Below, piece by piece: positions 26,081 to 33,930 of a stretch of 36,795 nucleotides of DNA. Below the pieces are notes generated by a model, which was given only the letters and a program-made list of their open reading frames with translations, had not been told where the DNA came from and did no database searches. A program made the position numbers and the translations under genes. Each line of letters begins with the position of its first letter. Positions within the stretch are counted from its first letter, which is position 1. This DNA comes from Planctomycetota bacterium (GTDB lineage: Bacteria > Planctomycetota > Phycisphaerae > Phycisphaerales > SM1A02): positions 1 to 36,795 of the forward strand of contig JAQCEQ010000026.1 of assembly GCA_027618565.1 (NCBI GenBank). The letters are read 5' to 3'.

Positions 26081-26108
26081 GGAAGTTGGTGGGATCCCAC
26101 CAACTTCC
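26081..26108. repeat. Perfect 28-bp palindrome between the ABC-F gene and glpK
   Basis: Left arm GGAAGTTGGTGGGA (26081-26094), right arm its exact complement (26095-26108), no loop. It is 13 bases past the ABC-F stop (26122, minus strand) and 24 bases before the glpK start. The right arm shares the 13-mer TCCCACCAACTTC with the inverted repeat at 17684-17731. It may be a terminator, an operator or a dispersed palindromic element. Confidence 0.85.
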
Positions 26109-26121
26109 GGGCGAGATCGCC

Positions 26122-28107
26122 TCACCCCATCCGGCTCAGCCACTCTTCTTCCAACTCAGGGATCTTCTTGGCCAGCCCGGCGTGCTCATTGAGCAGCGCT
26201 GCCGACCGAGCCCGGTCCTTGAACACCTCGGGGTCGGCCAAGAGCGCCTCAACCTCGCCGTTTCGCTTGGTCGCCGCGCCAAGTTGCTTCTCCACATCGG
26301 TGTCGGACAACCGGACGTGTGGCCCCCTGCGCTTGGGTTGAGGCGCAGTGGACTGTGCTTTCGCCTTCTCCTGCGCCCGTTTCGCCTCGGCCGCCTTTTT
26401 CCTCGCCTCGTCCTCGGCCGCGCGGGCCGACGCCTCCCGCGCCTGGACCACCATCTCCTTCTCGCGCGCTTCCCACTCGGTCCAGGAGCCGTCGAAGTCG
26501 ATGACGCCACCCTCTCCATCCAGCACGATAAGTCGATCACAGGTCGCGTCGAGCAACGCGCGGTCATGCGTGATGAGCAAGAGCGTGCCGTCGTAGCCGC
26601 CCTCGTCCGGCGGCAGCGAGAGCGCGGCCTCCAGTCGCTCGGCGCTGGAAATGTCCAGGTGGTTGGTCGGCTCGTCCAGCACCAGCAGGTTCTTGGCGCT
26701 GGCCACCAACCCAGCGATCACTAGGCGCGTGCGCTCGCCGCCGGAGAGATTGCCCACGGCCTTGTCCTGGTCGCTCCCGGAGAAAAGGAACGCCCCGGCG
26801 AGGTTTCGCGCCTCCTGCTCATTGAGCTTGAGCCCGTTCCCGCGCGCCGGCACCGCGCGCTGCAGGTACTCCCACGGCGTGAGCAGCGGGTCCAGATGAT
26901 CGTGCGACTGCCGGAACCACCCCGTCACCAGTCGCGGCGCTGCCTTCACAATGCCAGCATCGGCGTCGATCTCCCCAAGCAGCACCTTCACCAGCGTCGT
27001 CTTGCCCGCGCCGTTGGGTCCGACGATCCCAATCCGCTCGCCCGGCTTCACGCGCAGGTCAAATGGACGAAAGAGCATGCGATCGCCGTACGCCTTGGTC
27101 ACCTGCTCTGCGTCGAAGGCCACATCACCAAGTCGCGGTGCGCGCGGAAGGTCGATCCGCAGCGCCTGCAACTCAATCGGGCGCTCCACCAGGTCGCTCT
27201 GCTTGTATCGCTCCAGCCGGGTGGCTCGACCGCGCGCCTGCTTGGCTCGCTGTCCGGCCTTGTAGCGACGTATGTACGACTCCTCCGCGCGGATCCGGTC
27301 CTGTTGCTTGTCGTGGACGCGTTGCTGCGACATGAGCCGCTCCTCGCGCAGCGTGACAAAGTCCGCGTAGTTGCCGGGGTACTCCCGCAGCGACCCATCG
27401 AAGACTTCGATGATCCGGTGCACGACTCGATCCAACAGCCAACGATCGTGAGACACCAAAATGACCGCGCCCTTGAAGTCGTCCGCGAGGAAGTCCTCTA
27501 GCCACCGGCGACCCACGATGTCCAGGTGGTTGGTGGGCTCATCGAGCAGCAACACATCTGGCGATTCAAGCAGCAATCGCGCCAGTCCCAGCCGGGCCTT
27601 CTGCCCACCGCTGAGCGAAGAAACCAGAATGTGGAATTGCCCGTCCACGAATCCCAGACCGTGCAACACCGCGTCCACCTTGTGGTCGGTCGCGTGACCG
27701 CCGGCGCGGTCGAACTCTTCTTCCAACTTCGCATGCCGCTTCAGGAGGGAATCCAGCTCGTCCGTGGTCAACTCCGGATGCGCCATCTGCTCAAACAGCT
27801 GCTCCATCTCCGCCGCCAACTCACCAAGCCGACCAAACGCCCGGGCCGCCGAGCCTCGTAGCGTGTCGTGCGGGTCCAACAGAGGCTCCTGCTCCAAGTA
27901 CCCCACCCGAGTCCCCCGCTGCAGCACCACGCTTCCCGTGTCCGGCTGCAACTTTCCGCAGATCAGTTTGAGCAAGGTGCTCTTCCCGCACCCATTCCGC
28001 CCCACGAGACCGACGCGCTCCGCAGGGTCTATCGAACAGGTCACGCTCTCCAGAACGATGTGCGTGCCGTGCCCAAATTGCAATGCGTTCGTGGTCAGGA
28101 CGGGCAT
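26122..28107 (-). CDS. ABC-F family ATPase (Uup/EttA-like)
   Basis: 661 residues with two ABC domains and no membrane segment. Domain 1: GRNGCGKST and LSGGQKARLGLARLL, then LLLDEPTNHLDI. A charged interdomain linker (about residues 240-310; RYKAGQRAKQARGRATRLERYK) precedes domain 2: GPNGAGKTT, LSGGERTRLVIAGL, LVLDEPTNHLDI. A Glu/Lys/Ala-rich tail (about residues 540-655) forms coiled coils as in Uup-type members. ABC-F proteins bind the ribosome E site and modulate translation; some protect against antibiotics, but nothing here indicates resistance. The start overlaps the 3' end of the upstream membrane-protein gene by 13 bases. Confidence 0.93.
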   Translation of the reverse strand: MPVLTTNALQFGHGTHIVLESVTCSIDPAERVGLVGRNGCGKSTLLKLICGKLQPDTGSVVLQRGTRVGYLEQEPLLDPHDTLRGSAARAFGRLGELAAEMEQLFEQMAHPELTTDELDSLLKRHAKLEEEFDRAGGHATDHKVDAVLHGLGFVDGQFHILVSSLSGGQKARLGLARLLLESPDVLLLDEPTNHLDIVGRRWLEDFLADDFKGAVILVSHDRWLLDRVVHRIIEVFDGSLREYPGNYADFVTLREERLMSQQRVHDKQQDRIRAEESYIRRYKAGQRAKQARGRATRLERYKQSDLVERPIELQALRIDLPRAPRLGDVAFDAEQVTKAYGDRMLFRPFDLRVKPGERIGIVGPNGAGKTTLVKVLLGEIDADAGIVKAAPRLVTGWFRQSHDHLDPLLTPWEYLQRAVPARGNGLKLNEQEARNLAGAFLFSGSDQDKAVGNLSGGERTRLVIAGLVASAKNLLVLDEPTNHLDISSAERLEAALSLPPDEGGYDGTLLLITHDRALLDATCDRLIVLDGEGGVIDFDGSWTEWEAREKEMVVQAREASARAAEDEARKKAAEAKRAQEKAKAQSTAPQPKRRGPHVRLSDTDVEKQLGAATKRNGEVEALLADPEVFKDRARSAALLNEHAGLAKKIPELEEEWLSRMG

Positions 28108-28685
28108 GTTGGCCCGCTCACCGCAGATGCGTCCGGACCGGCACGGGCGACCGGCGCCTGCAGTTCATCCCTGCGCCCGCGGCCCCACGCGATCGCACCA
28201 ACCATCGCCAGCGCAACGGCGATCGTCTGGACCGCGTACAGGCGCTCGGCGCCCTGGTGGACCGACTGGATGGCTTCGCCGACGGCGTCCGCGGCTGTCT
28301 GGTTGCCGTCAAGGCTGAGCACCCATCGACGATCCGATGCCAACTGGATCGACGCGTTAAACCCGAACTGGACCACCCCAAGCCCAAGGCCCGCCAGAAT
28401 GCACAGGCGCAGGATCCATCCACGCCATCCATGGCGGGGCGTTCCAAGCGCGATGAGCGCCGCGATCCCAAGTCCGACACCTCCCCAGGCCGCTGCAGTG
28501 AATCCGACCCTAGCCACCAATCCGCCAGCGTGGGCCACGACCGCCTCGACAGGAATCTGCGGGTAGCCCGCGGCCGCCACGCCGGCCTCGCGTACGCCAC
28601 GGAACGCCACGACCGCGCCCACCCCGGCACACAGCAGGAGCGCCAGCCATGTGGCGAGGATCGCCGTTATGAGTCGGTCTCGCAT
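28095..28685 (-). CDS. Small membrane protein, possibly DUF4149-like
   Basis: 196 residues with four predicted membrane segments: LITAILATWLALLLCAGVGAVV near the start, a second around AAWGGVGLGIAALIAL, a third ILRLCILAGLGLGVVQFGF, and the last AVQTIAVALAMVGAIAW. The pattern, with a long loop and a SVHQGAERLYAVQ stretch before the last segment, resembles DUF4149 proteins, but this is a weak match by eye. ATG 28685 is preferred over an upstream start (28739) because it lies directly before the first membrane segment; TAGCAT lies 11 bases upstream. It overlaps the ABC-F start by 13 bases, so the two are likely one transcript. Confidence 0.7.
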   Translation of the reverse strand: MRDRLITAILATWLALLLCAGVGAVVAFRGVREAGVAAAGYPQIPVEAVVAHAGGLVARVGFTAAAWGGVGLGIAALIALGTPRHGWRGWILRLCILAGLGLGVVQFGFNASIQLASDRRWVLSLDGNQTAADAVGEAIQSVHQGAERLYAVQTIAVALAMVGAIAWGRGRRDELQAPVARAGPDASAVSGPTCPS

Positions 28686-28739
28686 GAGGGGGCGGGATGC
28701 TACCCGCAGCCCGATTTCCCCGCGATTCTCCGCAATCAT

Positions 28740-28767
28740 TTGCCACGTTCGATGTGCGCCCTACGCT
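28740..28767 (+). promoter_or_regulatory. Promoter of the secreted metalloprotease gene
   Basis: TTGCCA (28740-28745), a 16-base spacer and TACGCT (28762-28767), then six bases to ATG 28774. A leaderless transcript is predicted. The -35 is identical to that of tRNA-Gly. Confidence 0.55.
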
Positions 28768-28773
28768 ATCACC

Positions 28774-31422
28774 ATGCGCCGCCACGCCCACCCTCGAACC
28801 ATCGCCATCGCACTCTTGAGTGCCATTGGCGCCACGACTTCGATCTCCCGATTCGCCATGGCGCAAGGAGCGTTTCCCCAGGCCGACGTCTCACTCGACG
28901 CGCTGGTTCCGGATGTCGGTGCCGAGTCGATCAGCGTCGCCCTCGGATTTCCAGGGGCCACCGACGACACGATCTTCGCCATGCACCGAGGCCAGGTCAT
29001 CGACCCCAACATCCAGATCGACATTCGTGGCCCACGCAGCAAGCCATCGGATTTCACCCCGCTGCGCGATCGCGTCGCCCTCTGGTCCGGCGAGTCGGCG
29101 GATGGCGACTGGTATGCGTTCATTGCGCGATCCGCCGAAGGCGCGATCGGATGGATCGAGGCGACGCCGCACGCCAGCACCGCCGACGCTCGGCGTTTTG
29201 TTCTCGTCGGGGCTGACCCAGAGGCGATCGGCTTGGTCGATGGCCCCTGGCACTTTGAACTTGAGGGACCTGCGGCCGCAAGCCCCGTCGAGCAGTTCTG
29301 CGAGGTTCTCGAACTCGATGGCGCCAACGGCGGCATCGCCGGTTTCAGCCCAGCCCTGCGCCGCGACTTTGAACTTGCGCTGGACTGCGACAACGAGTTT
29401 GCTGCGATCTTCCCTTCCAATGACGCTCTGCTGAACTATGTCGCCGCCCTCTACGGGGCGATCGACGCGATCTATGAACGCGACGCGGGCTTTGGCCTAC
29501 GCCTGGGCTTCATCCGCATCTGGGACCAGGAAGTGGATCCATTCAACGACCCAGACCCGCTCTACCAATTCCGCGACGAGTGGGTCGCCAACCAGGCGGA
29601 GACGCCGCGCGATTTGGCACAACTGGTGAGTGGGCGACGGCGACTTCCGTACGGCGGCGTGGCCTGGCTCAGCGTCGCCTGCAGTACGAACAACGGCTAC
29701 AGCGTGGTGGGCTACATGAATGGTCGGTTCGCTTCAGCCACCAGTTCCAACCCCGGCAACTGGGACATCATCGTGTCAGCGCACGAACTGGGCCACAACT
29801 TCGGCACGCACCACACGCACGCGTACGAGTTGGATTCGTGCAATGCCGGGCAGATCCGCCGCGGCACCATCATGTCCTACTGCCATGTCGTCTCAGGTGC
29901 CAGCGCCAATGTCGACAACCGATTCCATGTGGTCTGCGCCGACAAGATGCGCGAGTTCGTGATGCCAAACGGATGCGGCGTGCTCGACTGCAACAACAAC
30001 GGGCTGGATGACCTCGAAGAGATCGCCGTCGGCGCCGCACCGGACACGAATCAGGACGGCGTGATCGACTCCTGTCAGGACTGCGATGGCGACGGCCTTC
30101 TGGACCCAACGGAGATTTTTCTGGGCGCCCACGACACCGACCTCAATGGCGTTCCAGACAGTTGCCAGTCCGACTGCGACGCCAACGGACTCCCCGATCG
30201 TGCGGAGTGCCTCCTGGACCCAACGATCGACCTGGATGGCAGCGGCCGTCCCGACGCGTGCGACCCCGACTGCGACGGCAACGGCGAAACCGATCGCCGC
30301 CAGACAATCCTTACGCCGAGCGACGATCTTGATCGCGACGGCCGCGTGGACTCGTGCCAGGACTGCGATGGCGACGGCACGCCTGATGGCGTGGAGCTGG
30401 GGAATGCGCTGGGACTTTGGACGGTAGACGGCTCCCCCAACGCCTACGAACTTGATGCGCGCAGCGGCGTGCGCCATCGACTGGTGGCGACGGGGCTTTC
30501 TCAGGCAACCGCGATCTTTGGACTCCCCAATGGTGACATCGTGGTCGGAGGCATCAATCTCCTGTCCACCCCTGCCGTGCGGCGCATCAGCCTTCCAACC
30601 GGAACTCACTCCGCCTTCACGCCCGCCGGTCTAGCCATCCCGGGTCAGCCCGTCCGCATCCGCGAAGTGCCGGGTGAACTGGCCATCGTCACTGTGCGGG
30701 GAGTCGTGCTGGTCGATCCCGGGACGGGCTCGCATATCCGCACCTCGCAGCTAGACCCATCCGCCGGCGCGCTGCGATCGATCGGCAAACACCCCCTGCT
30801 GGACGACCTTTCGCTCCATGTCTTGCATGACGCCGCAGTGAGCCTGCTCTTGACCGATGGCAGCTTTTCCCAGCAGTTCACGCTGCCTGAGGGACTCCGT
30901 GATGCCACGGACTTTGCGTTCCTCGCAAGCGGAGATCTCATCATCGCCAGCCGCGAGGCCGATGCGATCCATCGATACACGCTTGATGGCGTCCTGGTGG
31001 GACAGTGGGATGTCGGCCCCAATCCGGGCTCCAGCATCGCGCTGACCGATCCAGCAGCGATGATCCAAGCGCCGCTGCACGATGACGTCCTGCTGACCGC
31101 CAGCACCAGCTCCAACGCCACGATTGCCGGGTATCGATTGTCCGACGGCTACATGGAGCGCACGCACCGCGTCTACGCGATCGACGCGGGAGCAGCCATC
31201 GATCTCACCGCAACGGCGCCCAGCCCCGCGGACGCCAACCGCAACCTCGTCCCGGACGAGTGCGAAGCAACCACACCCGGGGATCTCAACAGTGACGGCA
31301 TCGTCAACGGCTTGGACCTGGCACTGCTCCTGGGCGCGTGGGGCCTTCCCGGCGGTGACATCACCGGCGACGGCACCACCGATGGCGGTGACCTCGCGGT
31401 GATCCTGGGAAACTGGTCCTAG
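28774..31422 (+). CDS. Secreted zinc metalloprotease (M12-like) with calcium-type repeats and dockerin-like tail
   Basis: 882 residues from ATG 28774. A signal peptide ends near AMAQG. The zinc site HELGHNFGTHH starts at His337 and is followed by a Met-turn, TIMSYCH (about residue 369), as in reprolysin/adamalysin-type metzincins. Residues about 405-540 hold Asp/Cys-rich units (DCDGDGLLDP, DTDLNGVPDSCQ, DCDANGLPD and so on) resembling thrombospondin type 3 calcium repeats. A segment of probable beta-propeller character follows (about 545-820). The end is a dockerin-like pair, GDLNSDGIVNGLDLALLLG and GDITGDGTTDGGDLAVILG. The upstream extension of the frame is rejected because the signal peptide begins at 28774. 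Likely extracellular or surface-held; substrate unknown. Confidence 0.88.
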   Translation: MRRHAHPRTIAIALLSAIGATTSISRFAMAQGAFPQADVSLDALVPDVGAESISVALGFPGATDDTIFAMHRGQVIDPNIQIDIRGPRSKPSDFTPLRDRVALWSGESADGDWYAFIARSAEGAIGWIEATPHASTADARRFVLVGADPEAIGLVDGPWHFELEGPAAASPVEQFCEVLELDGANGGIAGFSPALRRDFELALDCDNEFAAIFPSNDALLNYVAALYGAIDAIYERDAGFGLRLGFIRIWDQEVDPFNDPDPLYQFRDEWVANQAETPRDLAQLVSGRRRLPYGGVAWLSVACSTNNGYSVVGYMNGRFASATSSNPGNWDIIVSAHELGHNFGTHHTHAYELDSCNAGQIRRGTIMSYCHVVSGASANVDNRFHVVCADKMREFVMPNGCGVLDCNNNGLDDLEEIAVGAAPDTNQDGVIDSCQDCDGDGLLDPTEIFLGAHDTDLNGVPDSCQSDCDANGLPDRAECLLDPTIDLDGSGRPDACDPDCDGNGETDRRQTILTPSDDLDRDGRVDSCQDCDGDGTPDGVELGNALGLWTVDGSPNAYELDARSGVRHRLVATGLSQATAIFGLPNGDIVVGGINLLSTPAVRRISLPTGTHSAFTPAGLAIPGQPVRIREVPGELAIVTVRGVVLVDPGTGSHIRTSQLDPSAGALRSIGKHPLLDDLSLHVLHDAAVSLLLTDGSFSQQFTLPEGLRDATDFAFLASGDLIIASREADAIHRYTLDGVLVGQWDVGPNPGSSIALTDPAAMIQAPLHDDVLLTASTSSNATIAGYRLSDGYMERTHRVYAIDAGAAIDLTATAPSPADANRNLVPDECEATTPGDLNSDGIVNGLDLALLLGAWGLPGGDITGDGTTDGGDLAVILGNWS

Positions 31423-31468
31423 GCCGCGCACCAGCGCTGAAGAGCGAGAGAACGAAAGAGTTGAAGGA

Positions 31469-31496
31469 CTGAAAAGATGAATTCAGGCAGTTTTTT
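31469..31496 (+). terminator. Weak terminator candidate after the metalloprotease gene
   Basis: CTGAA (31469-31473) pairs with TTCAG (31482-31486), followed by GCAG and six T (31491-31496). The stem is short and AT-rich. Confidence 0.35.
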
Positions 31497-31533
31497 CGCC
31501 GTTCCTCATCTCTTCACCGCGCGGCAACCCGAC

Positions 31534-31576
31534 AAAAAAAAGACCCAAGCGTAGCCCCACGATGCCACGCCTGGGC
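31534..31576 (-). terminator. Rho-independent terminator of the PAPGA-tailed protein gene
   Basis: Read on the minus strand: CCCAGGCGT (31575-31567), loop, ACGCTTGGG (31552-31544; one mismatch), then a run of eight T (31541-31534). Confidence 0.75.
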
Positions 31577-31657
31577 TCCTCCCTGAAGTCCATGTGAGTC
31601 AACGCCGCAAGGGTGACTCTGAGTTGTCGCCCACACCCATTCGTCATGCGACTCGCG

Positions 31658-32335
31658 TTAGCGACGCCGACGTGAGCCGCTCAGTCCGACCAAGCCGAAG
31701 AGCGCAATCGCACCAGGAGCCGGGATGATCGTGAACTGCACGAATTGCCCGGACTCGCTCGACTGGCCCCAGCCACCCATCGCCATGTCGGACCGCGACA
31801 GGTGATCGACGCCAGCGTCACCCGATCTGCCGCCCGAGGTGGCGACGTCCATTCCGATCACCACTCCAGCGAACGCGATGTCGATCGCAGTCTGATAGTG
31901 CACCGTGTTGTTCGCCCAGTCCACGAAGAAGGGGGTACTGCCTTGGAGAGCCCACCCCCCCGCGCCGACTCCCCAAACCTCGTTACCACCTGAGCCATCA
32001 ATCCAGCCCCCGATGAAGGAGTCAATGCCCTGACTGCCGAAGCTGATCGGTCGACCCCAGGGATTGTTCGGAGCTCCTCCGTTCCCGAAGAAATCGAGGA
32101 ACACCATGTACTTCGTCCAGTCGGACATGCCACGCGTCGTGATCGCCATGTCGATGAGGACGAGGCCACCAGCTGTCATCTGTTGTGTCACAGACACCTG
32201 TGTGATGTCCAGATTGGAAAGCCCGTTGTCGAAGAGGTCGTTCTGTGAGTCGATGAAGGTGTCAACATGCGTGCCTCCGGCCAACGCAGATCCAGACACC
32301 AACATCACGGCACACGAGGTAGCGATTTTGATCAT
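31658..32335 (-). CDS. Secreted protein with PEP-CTERM-like (PAPGA) sorting signal
   Basis: 225 residues from ATG 32335. A signal peptide (MIKIATSCAVMLVSGSALAGG) is followed by a Gly/Asp/Trp-rich mature part with no recognised catalytic motif. The C terminus is IPAPGAIALFGLVGLSGSRRRR: a Pro-x-Pro-Gly-Ala motif, a short hydrophobic stretch and an Arg cluster. This is the tripartite layout of PEP-CTERM/exosortase sorting signals in the form common in Phycisphaerae. It is expected to be exported and processed at the membrane. GGAG seven bases before ATG 32335 fixes the start and excludes the longer frame to 32464. A good terminator lies downstream. Confidence 0.8.
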   Translation of the reverse strand: MIKIATSCAVMLVSGSALAGGTHVDTFIDSQNDLFDNGLSNLDITQVSVTQQMTAGGLVLIDMAITTRGMSDWTKYMVFLDFFGNGGAPNNPWGRPISFGSQGIDSFIGGWIDGSGGNEVWGVGAGGWALQGSTPFFVDWANNTVHYQTAIDIAFAGVVIGMDVATSGGRSGDAGVDHLSRSDMAMGGWGQSSESGQFVQFTIIPAPGAIALFGLVGLSGSRRRR

Positions 32336-32428
32336 GAGGGGTCTCCAAAGACAATGCGGGACACCCTCTTCCCAGAACTCCGACGCAGTTGGATTGTGCC
32401 ACGGGCGCATGAGAAAGCCAGTCCGGTT

Positions 32429-32439
32429 GAGAATTTCTC
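32429..32439. repeat. 11-bp inverted repeat GAGAATTTCTC in a divergent intergenic region
   Basis: GAGAA and TTCTC around a central T, in the region between the PAPGA-tailed protein gene and the sprT-like gene. A short operator is possible; the AT-rich context stands out from the GC-rich surroundings. Confidence 0.35.
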
Positions 32440-32482
32440 TTGAAAAGTGGAAACGCCGGAACACGATGATCGATTATCGGAC

Positions 32483-32488
32483 TAGATT
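32483..32488 (+). promoter_or_regulatory. -10 box TAGATT, predicted leaderless start of the sprT-like gene
   Basis: TAGATT is six bases before GTG 32495 and only three before GTG 32492. The same hexamer and spacing are seen at glpK. Confidence 0.45.
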
Positions 32489-32494
32489 GCCGTG

Positions 32495-32992
32495 GTGAAC
32501 GGCAACCAGGCGGACCTCCATCGCCAGGAACCATGTGATCGGCGGTGGGCGCACGCCCGTTGTTCGGCGTGGTGGCAGCGCCTGAGTGAGATCCACGGCA
32601 TCGACCTCGGCCCAGCCCCCGCCGTCGAGCTGAGCACTCGCCTGAGCACAACCGCTGGACTGGCGATCTCCAAGCAGCGACGAATCAAGCTCTCCGCGCA
32701 CCTGCTCCGCACGGTCGGCCGCGAGACATTTGACCTCACCATCGCTCACGAAGTGGCCCATGTCTTTGTCGATCTTCTCCACGAAGACCACTGCGGCCAC
32801 GACCGCAGGTGGAAGAACGCGATGCGGGCGATGGGACTCCCGCCGGCTCGATGTCATGGCTATCCCGTCACGCGCCGACGCACGCAGCCCGACCAAGCCC
32901 CGCGGACCACGCGCGCCCGGCGCGAGTTGCACCGCAGCCTGGCCAGCCACCTTGCGTCCGCCCTTCGTACGCTTGTGCCGTGGCTGTGCTGA
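32495..32992 (+). CDS. SprT-like zinc metallopeptidase family protein
   Basis: About 165 residues. The SprT hallmarks are LSTTAGLAISKQRRIKLSAHLL, then HEVAHVFVDLLHEDHCGHDRRWKNAMRAMG with the HExxH zinc motif and the third histidine and Trp downstream. The C terminus is basic (Arg-rich). Family members include bacterial SprT and eukaryotic SPRTN, which acts on DNA-protein crosslinks; the bacterial role is unclear. GTG 32495 is chosen from the position of the -10 box; GTG 32492 is the alternative. The 3' end overlaps the start of the MBL gene by 7-13 bases, so the two are probably co-transcribed. Confidence 0.82.
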   Translation: MNGNQADLHRQEPCDRRWAHARCSAWWQRLSEIHGIDLGPAPAVELSTRLSTTAGLAISKQRRIKLSAHLLRTVGRETFDLTIAHEVAHVFVDLLHEDHCGHDRRWKNAMRAMGLPPARCHGYPVTRRRTQPDQAPRTTRARRELHRSLASHLASALRTLVPWLC

Positions 32993-33930
32993 TTCACGAC
33001 ATCGACCTCAACTACCTGGACACTCCCGGGGCAGCGAGCGCGTTCCTGCTCATGGGTGACGCGCCCCTCCTCGTCGAGTGCGGCCCGGCCGCATGCTTCG
33101 ACACACTCTGCGCCGGGATTCGAGCGCACGGCGTCGATCCGACCCGCATCAGCGATGTTGTTGTCACCCACATCCACCTGGACCACGCGGGTGCGGCCGG
33201 ACACTTCGCACGGCACGGCGCCCGCATCCATGTCCATCCGCTCGGCGTCAAGCACTTGGTTGACCCCGCCAAGTTGGTCGAAAGCAGCCGCCGTGTCCAT
33301 GGCGAGCGCTACGACCGCTGGTACGGCGACCTCCTTCCCGTTCCTCAGGCGCAGATACGCGAGTGGCAGGATGGCGAGACCGGAACACTCGCCGGAGCCC
33401 CATTCCGCGCCCACTTCACGCCGGGGCATGCCCGCCACCACATCGCGTGGGAACTCCCCACAGAACTCTTCGCCGGTGATGTCGGTGCGATGGTGATTCC
33501 GGGAACCCAATGCATCAGTGTGCCCACACCTCCGCCAGAGTTTGACACTCCGGCGTGGGGTCAATCACTGACACGCCTGCGCGCGCTCCCTCCTCGGCGC
33601 GTCTGGTGCACACACGGCGGCGCGCAACCAGACGGCGCGGACTACTTGCGCCGCGCCGCGTTCCGCGTGGAGGAGGAGTGCCGGGCTCTGGCCTCCGCGC
33701 TGGCCGCGGGTGACGGAGCTGCCGCGGACTCACACTACAAGTCACACCTCGACCGCATCGAGCACATCGACCGGGTCTCCCCTGATCAACGCGCGCACTT
33801 CCTGGGTCACGCCTTCCGCCAGATGAACTTGCAAGGTGCGGAGCGCGCCCTGGGGAAGGGCCTGCTTGCTCACACCGCGCAGACCGCCGCTCTGACCGCC
33901 GCGCCTACCCCGCCGTCCCCCACGCGTTGA
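32980..33930 (+). CDS. Metallo-beta-lactamase fold hydrolase
   Basis: About 316 residues. The metal-binding motif is THIHLDHAG; a further ligand is in FTPGHARHHIAWEL, the bridging Asp in LFAGDVGAM, and a late His in VWCTHGGAQ. This is the glyoxalase-II-like MBL superfamily; the substrate is not predictable and antibiotic hydrolysis is not implied. The open frame continues upstream inside the sprT-like gene, but homology-like sequence starts at LIHDIDLNYLDTPG, so GTG 32980 or GTG 32986 is the start, overlapping the preceding gene. The last 26 bases overlap the 3' end of the convergent SGNH hydrolase gene. Confidence 0.85.
   Translation: MAVLIHDIDLNYLDTPGAASAFLLMGDAPLLVECGPAACFDTLCAGIRAHGVDPTRISDVVVTHIHLDHAGAAGHFARHGARIHVHPLGVKHLVDPAKLVESSRRVHGERYDRWYGDLLPVPQAQIREWQDGETGTLAGAPFRAHFTPGHARHHIAWELPTELFAGDVGAMVIPGTQCISVPTPPPEFDTPAWGQSLTRLRALPPRRVWCTHGGAQPDGADYLRRAAFRVEEECRALASALAAGDGAAADSHYKSHLDRIEHIDRVSPDQRAHFLGHAFRQMNLQGAERALGKGLLAHTAQTAALTAAPTPPSPTR

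Noticed and set aside
26122-28107. ABC-F protein as an antibiotic-resistance factor
   Set aside because: Its features fit the general Uup/EttA-like housekeeping group; no resistance context is present.
32980-33930. MBL protein as a beta-lactamase
   Set aside because: The motif only places it in the broad MBL superfamily; there is no signal peptide and it is coupled to a sprT-like gene.
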